DNA from: Misgurnus anguillicaudatus
Taxonomy: Eukaryota > Chordata > Actinopteri > Cypriniformes > Cobitidae
Assembly: GCF_027580225.2 (NCBI RefSeq)
Contig: NW_027395276.1
Span: 4,447,501-4,511,500, forward strand
Length of the DNA stretch: 64,000 nucleotides
Reading direction: 5' to 3'
Made by a program: the position numbers and the translations under genes. Shown here one piece after another: positions 57,362-64,000 of the stretch; positions within the stretch are counted from its first letter, which is position 1; each line of letters opens with the position of its first letter. Below the pieces are notes generated by a model that saw nothing but the letters and a program-made list of their open reading frames with translations, made no database searches and was not told where the DNA came from.

Positions 57362-59372
57362 TAGGGCTGTCAAAATAAACGCGCTAATAACGCGTTAACG
57401 CAAATTCATTTTAAAGGCACTAATTTTATTAACGCGCAATTGACGCAACACGCAATTTCTGTTTGATCCACAGCTGGATGAATTGAGACGCAGCAAGTGA
57501 CCCGCACTGTCTAGATGAGTTGGAGCTTTTCATAAAAATAAGAACATTAAGCTCTCGTCTAGCGAATCCAATGCTCTAAATGGTCATTAAACATCTAAAA
57601 TGCACGTTTTCTGCACGTGCAGTTTTCTTTATCTGCACGTTTTTTGTGAGGTGTACCGTCCCAAATCCATATAAAGCAAAGATGCTTCTTCTTTCACTTT
57701 TTAGTTTCGTTTTAAAAAGCATTCAGAAATTATAGAACATAGACCGCAGGACTTTCTTGATGTTAAAATAAGTATTTAGAGAGATAAAGTTCGTGATCTG
57801 ATTGATGTTAAAAGAGTTATTAAGAGTGACAAGGCTCAAAAGCGATGTCTGACGCAGACGTCTGAAGCGCATGCACACAAACGCACGAGTGCGTGACCCT
57901 GATATATATGTAGACATCTAACACAAAATTACAGGTTTAAAAATATCTGTTTTGACAAGAATTCACGCAGGTATGACCTATAATCTGTTATATCTGAAGT
58001 GAATGTTTGGTTACCTTTTAGGGAAAAGCAGTGCTGGGCAAGCTACTTGGAAAATGTAATGAGCTAAGCTACCAGTTACTTCACATTAAATGAAGCTTCA
58101 CTACACTGAAGCTACCCCCCTGGGAAATGTAGCAAGCTAAGCTACATCAATAGTAGCTTGCTACATCCAAGCTACTTTTTTATTTTTAACCAGTTTTATT
58201 ATGTAATTATTTATTCAGTTTCAATGTATCATTTTGGTAATTATAGGCAATACAAGCATAATATAGGCCTAGGTACTTCACATTTTGGGGCTGTTTGCTG
58301 GACTTATCCTACTCCCAGAATAAAATGCATGTTTGAGCTGTCTTTATTCAAAAACACCTGGCCCTGACATATCTTAATACAAGGGTCTCCAACGTGGGCC
58401 CACAGGCAGCAGAAAGCCTACACAGAGTCTGTGAGGTGCCCGCCAAAGCACATTCTATTAATAGTTTCAATTGTAATATTTATTACATGTTTTTATATTA
58501 GCTTGGCTTGGTGACATAACCCAGTCAGAGGTAGAGCACGAGTCTTCACAGAATGTGAGTGGTAATGTTTTGTATGAATGAAGGCTGCACAACTCAAAAA
58601 TACGGAACAAACAACGACCTGTGTCGATTCAAATGACGCGCTTATTCTCAAATTCAGGACGACTTCAGAAATTTTTGGAAAATTGTAGCTTGTGTGGAAG
58701 CTACCTCACTACTTGGTCAAAAAAAGAGCTAAGCTACTGAAAAGCTATTTGATTTAGAAAGCAGCTAAGCTACCGCCAAGCTACTGAAAAATGTAGTTAA
58801 ACTACTAGCTTCGCTACTTGTAGTGAAGCTACTGCCCGGCACTGGGGAAAAGTATCTGTTGTGTCATTATATTAAACCCTTGCATTATCCATCTTAAAGT
58901 GGTCTGTCTCAATGTCAAAATTAAACAATAAAAGAAAAACATATATGTAACATATATTGATATTGTTTTTGCTCTGCGTTAACAGGTATAGTTCTGTCAT
59001 GCTTTGTCAGATTCCAACAACATTTTTGAAAATTTGCTCATCCCAACTCAATTTGCCAGCACAGGTCACAAATGATGCAGCAGCAAACAGAAATGGAGAA
59101 AGAACAAGGTCTTCTAAAGGCAAAAACATTTATAAAACTGATGCTGATGGTTCTGTTGAAAATGTAAACAGGCTGTTGTAGACATACATTTGCATATAGC
59201 ATATATATTATCCAAATCCATGCTGATTAGAGCATTAAAAACTTGAAAAATGTTACATTTAGGTAAATTCAGAACAGATAAAAATGTGTGATTAATTTGC
59301 GATTAATCGCGAGTTAACTCATGAAATCATGCGATTAATCGCGATTAAATATTTTAATCTATTGACAGCCTA
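57362..59372 (+). mobile_element. TAGGGCTGTCAA element split by a nested hAT
   Basis: Left end TAGGGCTGTCAAAATAAACG, right end reversed TAGGCTGTCAATAGATTAAA, with GATTAATCGCGATTAA subterminal repeats. Internal sequence matches 43230-44160. Interrupted by 58029-58844; without it about 1.2 kb. Confidence 0.78.
58029..58844 (+). mobile_element. 816-bp hAT-like element with exact 8-bp duplication
   Basis: Ends CAGTGCTGGGCAAGCTACTT and, reversed, CAGTGCCGGGCAGTAGCTTC, with many AAGCTAC subterminal repeats. Flanked by GGGAAAAG at 58021-58028 and 58845-58852. Confidence 0.93.
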
Positions 59373-59636
59373 CAAAATAAATACTTGTATTATTAGTAAG
59401 CACAGGCTCTTTATTTCCACTTTTTAAATATTTTCTTTATTTTTATTGAAAGTAAATGCCTTTTCAATGTGATATAGGAAAGGGAAAAGAACAAGTTTGG
59501 CAAAAGACAGATTCATACCGGCGACACTGCGTCAAAAGCACTTTTTAAACTTTAGTGCTCAAAACAGACATGAGTGGGCAGAACTACAGTAGTGTGAAAC
59601 AAAAGACCCTATTAACACTCAGTGCAAATGGACACT

Positions 59637-60405
59637 AGATGTGGGTGATACAGCCTCAAAATGATATCATGATATTTCAAGAATTTTTGCGGTAATGATA
59701 TTTTTGACGGTATAGCCAAAATATTCCATCCAATGAGCCGTCACCGATTTGATTTTACATGCAAGTGCACTTTTTTGTTCACATAAACATCAACTAAATA
59801 GCATTAACATTAATTATGGCACATTTGGGGTTGTGAGACACATTTTTTGGAACTTTTAAAAAGTTTTTGGATTTAAATTAATTCAGTGAATCACTGTGAT
59901 CACAAACACATGGAAGCAGACGTGAATGGATGTGTTTGTCTTACGTTATTGCGCTAGACAGAGGTTTTCGAGCTGTGACACTATCTCCTCCTCGGGTACC
60001 TTCACAGTCTGGTTGTACTCAACGGTGTTGCTGACATTCTGCTCTTGCTCTCAGGTGTTGTTGCAGTGCGCGTTAGGGAACATAAATGTGCCATACGTCA
60101 TCGCGTTGCTATATCAACTATATTGCAAAACGATTTTTATGTAAAAACATTTATACCGGTATTATCATGGACGGTATGATATGGCACACCCCTTATGTAC
60201 AAACCCTATTTGTGAATTCATTTAAATTTCTTAATTAAGTGCATTTTGTACTTTGGTTTCTTTGCAAGCCTTTATTAAAAGAACAGGTAACACTTTACAA
60301 AAAGGTAGTATTTGTTAACAATATTAAATAAATATTAAATATAAATATTAAATAAATAGGCTACTGAAAAAAATAGCTTTTTTCCACATATCGCCCAGCC
60401 CTTGC
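59637..60405 (+). repeat. GATATCATGATAT-type element fragment(s)
   Basis: Phrases GGTGATACAGCCTCAAAATG at the left, TTATACCGGTATTATCATGG in the middle and CACATATCGCCCAGCCCTTG at the right. The last is the reverse of a GGGCTGGGCGATATGTG end. Probably two related elements, ends uncertain. Confidence 0.45.
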
Positions 60406-61510
60406 TTATGGCAACAAAATGATGAGTAAATCTGAGTCAACTGCACACACCGAAACTGAATCATCATCATCTGAAGAACAGAAGCCTGCGGTGTGGATAA
60501 TCTTGGATTATTATATGATGAATGTTAAATAATATCAGTAAATCTTTTAAAAGCTTTTATCATTTGTGCTCTGATTATAGTAGTAATGCATATAAACAGA
60601 CGTTTGTAAAGTTCCTCATCATGTACACTCAACTTTAACTCCAGCTCTTACAGATATGGATTTTTTACGAGAGGCCATTAATTATTGAAACACTTCCCAG
60701 GCATTGTGTGTTTTACTCCCTGGCCTTCACATTAATGCAGTTTAGACTGCTGTCTTCCTGAAGGGGGAAGAGGGTATTTTTCAACATCAACACAGACCAC
60801 ACCAATTCAGCGGAGGATTGTGAAACTTCTACGGCCAGAAGTCAATATTTGCTCGGGAGGAAATCGATTATTCTCATCCGAGGCTGCAGGTGCGAGAGGC
60901 GCTTCTGATATCAGTCTACTCAATGTTCAACTTTTTATTTCTCATGAAGAGGAAATGAGCGAACTGAAGTTTAAACTCCCTTTTTGTTTCAACACAATGT
61001 CTCAAATTCTTTCCGAAAATTCAAAAAAATTCAGAGACATTTAAGTCAATACAGTAATACTACAGACTAATAAACCAATCACTTGCTGTTGAATGTTTTT
61101 TATAAGCTACAATCTCTCTGCTCTTTAACAAAAAATGTATTATCTTAAATAGACTAAAAATAAAGTTAAATAAAAAAATAAGAACCAAAGCTAGAAGTAT
61201 AGTTTAGTTTTATGTGAAGATCTGCGTATGCACACCGCCTGGTTGTTTTTGCTTTAATATTTGTATTGTGTTTTTCAGAAGCAATATGGTCCTGAAGGTT
61301 GTGCTGTATCGTGAATAAGTCACAGCTGAAGGGCTCGCATTGACTCAGCACAGCCTCTTGTACATTATTGCTTATTGCAGACTATTACACAAGACTACAT
61401 AAAGTGCATTTGTGCAAACAGCATTTAGAAACAACAACAATAAAGACAAAAAACAAATGCAAAGAGGCACAGTCTGATCTCTTGGCCATTGTCTGATCAG
61501 CAGTGCTTGT
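60406..61510. other. Stretch with nothing recognised
   Basis: No repeats with defined ends and no splice-flanked coding found; short open frames look random. Confidence 0.5.
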
Positions 61511-61554
61511 TCTTAAAGGGATAGTTCACTAAAATATTAAAACCTCCTCTACAT

Positions 61555-62080
61555 GGTGAACCTTGTACCGGGTCCAAAATTACTTATTATGACTTAATAT
61601 AAAATATTTCTTTAATTTGTAATGGTCTGTCATGGACCCAGTACCACATTTGAGATACAGTTTGAAAGCTTAGAACCTCTACTTTCTGCAGATATGCATC
61701 ACTTTGACATATATTTTACTGTAAAAAAGTTATTTACACTAATTTACACTATAACCCTTCCCCCCAAATTTTTGTTTATGATTTAATATTCACATATTTC
61801 ATAATTTTCAAATATGATAAACATGGGCACGTCTTATATCAAATGAAAGGAATAAGGCTACATCGTTATTTTTGTTCTATTATCAACACATATCCAAAAA
61901 TCGTTGAATGAATAATGAGGTAAAAAATCGTCTTTTGTAAATGTACGTCAAACTTGAGTGTGAACTGCCTCAGATATCACAGATAGCCACACCATCTTTT
62001 CTCTTAGGTCCTACTCTAAAAAATGAGTCCATTCACAGCATTTTCTTTGGTTGTGTGCATGAATAATCCCTTGCGAAAAT
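61555..62080 (-). repeat. Dispersed repeat, inverted copy of 3920-4460
   Basis: Shares, in reverse, CATGGACCCAGTA, TTCTGCAGATATGCATCA, AACATGGGCA, GATAATAGAACAAAAATAAC and TGGTTGTGTGCAT phrases with 3940-4450. About 520 bp. Followed by a GC-richer segment to about 62290 (CGCACCGCGCTAAACACCTC) that looks like a fragment of another element. Confidence 0.8.
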
Positions 62081-62476
62081 TCGCCAAAGTTCACATTTTT
62101 CAACTCGGGCGTCAGCCGCAAATTCAGGTAAAATGCACAAAAAGCACAAAAAGCACCATTCGTGCGTACCGCGCCAGATGCTCAATTTGGGTCATTCACG
62201 CGAACTAGACGCGCACCGCGCTAAACACCTCATTCGCGCCGCAAGACCTCCAGACGCGTGTCAATGCGTCTTCACATTGACTCTACTGCGGCTGGTGTAA
62301 ATGCAGCATAAGAGGTTACAGCCATCGGAGATACATATGACCGCCTTCTTTTGGACAAACACAATCATCCTACACTGATACTCTCTGGTGAACGCGCATT
62401 GGCCGCTACCGTAAGCTGGTTATTTACAAAGTTTTGAATATGAATATTTTCCCTGTAATCACATTGATTACGCCTT

Positions 62477-63191
62477 GGACCCAATCCCATTTCTTCCCCT
62501 TACCCCAACCCCTCCATTAAGTGCGTTCACATGAAGGGCTAGGGATGTCCCAATTCTCTTTTAGTTGGAGGGGTAGGGAAAGGGCCAGGTAGCTCTTCAA
62601 ATGAAGATTTTTCAGGACCTCACTTTAAACAATGGAATAAGAAAAAGGTTTTAATGACAAATAATCATTTGTTTTATGTTACATTCAATCTTGTGCTCAT
62701 ATTTAAGGTCATGAAATTAAAAGAAACATTTGCTAAGTTTGCTAACATATCGCGTTAAATGTAATAAAGTAGCTGTAAGTGGACTGGCCATCTGAAGGCA
62801 ATCCCATTCCGGAGGTGGCACACCGGGGAAAACTCCCTGCCGCGATTGTGTCTTAATACCCCGATCTGATCGCTTTCTGGTGGCAGCACATTGGGAAAAA
62901 CTCCCGGTGCTTCAGATTGCCAGTCCACTACAGCCGATTGCGAACAGAGCGGAGAAACCGGATCGTTAATAGACGGAGGGGGAGATCACTCAGAATCGGC
63001 AACAGAGGTGTGTGCTGCTTTTGGCGAAAAAGTCCAGGGTCATATTTTGGTTTTAACCCACTAAACCTATGACTACAGGTGACCCCAGCATGATAAACCT
63101 TGCATCTACGTTGATGTAGGACGTTGTCGTAGTGGTGCCCCATTTCTTAGACGTAGTCATAGGGGTATAAAATAGAATTGGGATTGGGCCT
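62477..63191 (+). mobile_element. Element with GGACCCAATCCCAT ends, holding a nested hairpin element
   Basis: Left end GGACCCAATCCCATTTCTTC, right end reversed GGCCCAATCCCAATTCTATT. The hairpin element at 62772-62935 lies inside it. Confidence 0.65.
62772..62935 (+). mobile_element. 164-bp hairpin MITE
   Basis: Left arm GTGGACTGGCCATCTGAAG, right arm reversed GTGGACTGGCAATCTGAAG, preceded by GCTGTA on both sides (one arm has an extra A). Interior has GGCACACCGGGGAAAACTCC and its near reverse. Confidence 0.75.
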
Positions 63192-64000
63192 CATTAACCC
63201 CCTGGAGCTGTATGGATTACTCCTGTGAAGGATTTTTGGGCTTCAAAATGTCCAGCCCTGTTTACCTCCATTTCAAAGCTTTTTTTAATATTTGGTAAAC
63301 TTTCCCTTTAAATCTCATTTGATTTAAAGAATAAATGTATGAATATAATTTTGTGCAAACTTCCATCCACCAGCGCTCCTGTTTCTCTTCTGTGATCCGT
63401 TAAACCTCTGACTGTTGCGTGTCGACTCTCAGCGATTATGTTTAGACCGAAGCGCAGCTCGCATCTCAGCATTACCGCTGTTATCCTGACAGATGTTGTG
63501 GGTCGTTCAACAAACACAGTCAAACAACGGATCATCTAACAGCAGTTACAGACCGGCGTGCTTATGGACCGTACAGCATCTGTTAAGTGCACCATTGACA
63601 GCTTAACAGTGCACACTGAACAATTAGCTCCATACAGACTCAGAAAATCCCATTTTGAGCTTCACAATTCAGAGGTGTTGGCAAACCCATGCAAATGTGC
63701 AAGTAAAATGCAGACTGCGTGTGCACTGTCAGTCACCGAAGATAAACTGCAGAACGAATGCATAGATTTACATAAATCTTCCAAAATTAAGTTTATTTCC
63801 TTCATTCGAGGAATTCTCTAAACAAACGTTTGCATCTGACACACATTTCTTTTTTACCCGACTGTCATTTCTTGTCAAACATCAATAAAATGACTAAACT
63901 GAGGCACTTCCAAAAATAGAGAGAATTTAAGAATAACTCACCACTGTTTATTTCTTTTCTTTATTCTCTATATCTTTTTGAGCTTCATGTCCTGGTTTTC
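63192..64000. other. Right edge, nothing recognised
   Basis: No CpG-rich promoter-like region, repeats or splice-flanked coding recognised; the upstream exon of the gene was not found here. Confidence 0.45.

Overview
The window looks like vertebrate, specifically teleost and probably cyprinid, genomic DNA. It is AT-rich and intron-rich, and dense in short non-autonomous DNA transposons (many with intact target-site duplications), CA/GA/TCTA microsatellites and two large minisatellites. No bacterial-type genes, CRISPR arrays, rRNA or tRNA genes were seen.

The only protein-coding gene I can support lies on the minus strand and fills most of the window: a LAR-family receptor-type protein tyrosine phosphatase, best matched to PTPRS (PTP sigma). 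Twenty coding exons were placed by homology, splice-site consensus and unbroken phase. They run from the start-codon/signal-peptide exon (56567-56651) to the transmembrane exon (245-402). Together they encode about 1290 residues: signal peptide, three Ig domains, eight fibronectin type III (FN3) domains, a membrane-proximal segment with a basic stretch, and a LAR-type transmembrane helix. The two cytoplasmic phosphatase domains lie beyond the left edge. The upstream non-coding exon(s) and promoter are not identified; they lie beyond the right edge or unseen in 56.7-64 kb.

Two of the twenty are mini-exons that ORF finding misses. A 12-nt exon (30111-30122) encodes Glu-Leu-Arg-Glu between Ig2 and Ig3, the meB site of LAR-RPTPs. 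A 27-nt exon (10948-10974) lies in FN3-5. A third known mini-exon site (meA, inside Ig2) was searched for without success.

Layout from right to left, in transcript order: 63.9-56.7 kb, intron with transposon copies and a 79-bp tandem array beside the start exon; 56.6-39.6 kb, signal peptide, Ig1 and the first half of Ig2, with the 42-nt minisatellite at 47.2-49.3 kb; 39.6-21.2 kb, the rest of Ig2, meB and Ig3, in very long transposon-rich introns; 20-7 kb, FN3-1 to FN3-7, with nested elements at 13.9-18.8 kb and a 21-nt minisatellite just upstream of the FN3-5 mini-exon; 7.1-0.2 kb, FN3-8, the membrane-proximal segment and the transmembrane exon.

Most intronic sequence that could be classified is DNA-transposon derived: hAT-like with 8-bp duplications, Harbinger-like with TTA, and TTAA- or TA-associated elements. 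Many are nested, which gives their order of insertion. Element family names are inferred from terminal repeats and duplications only, without any database search.
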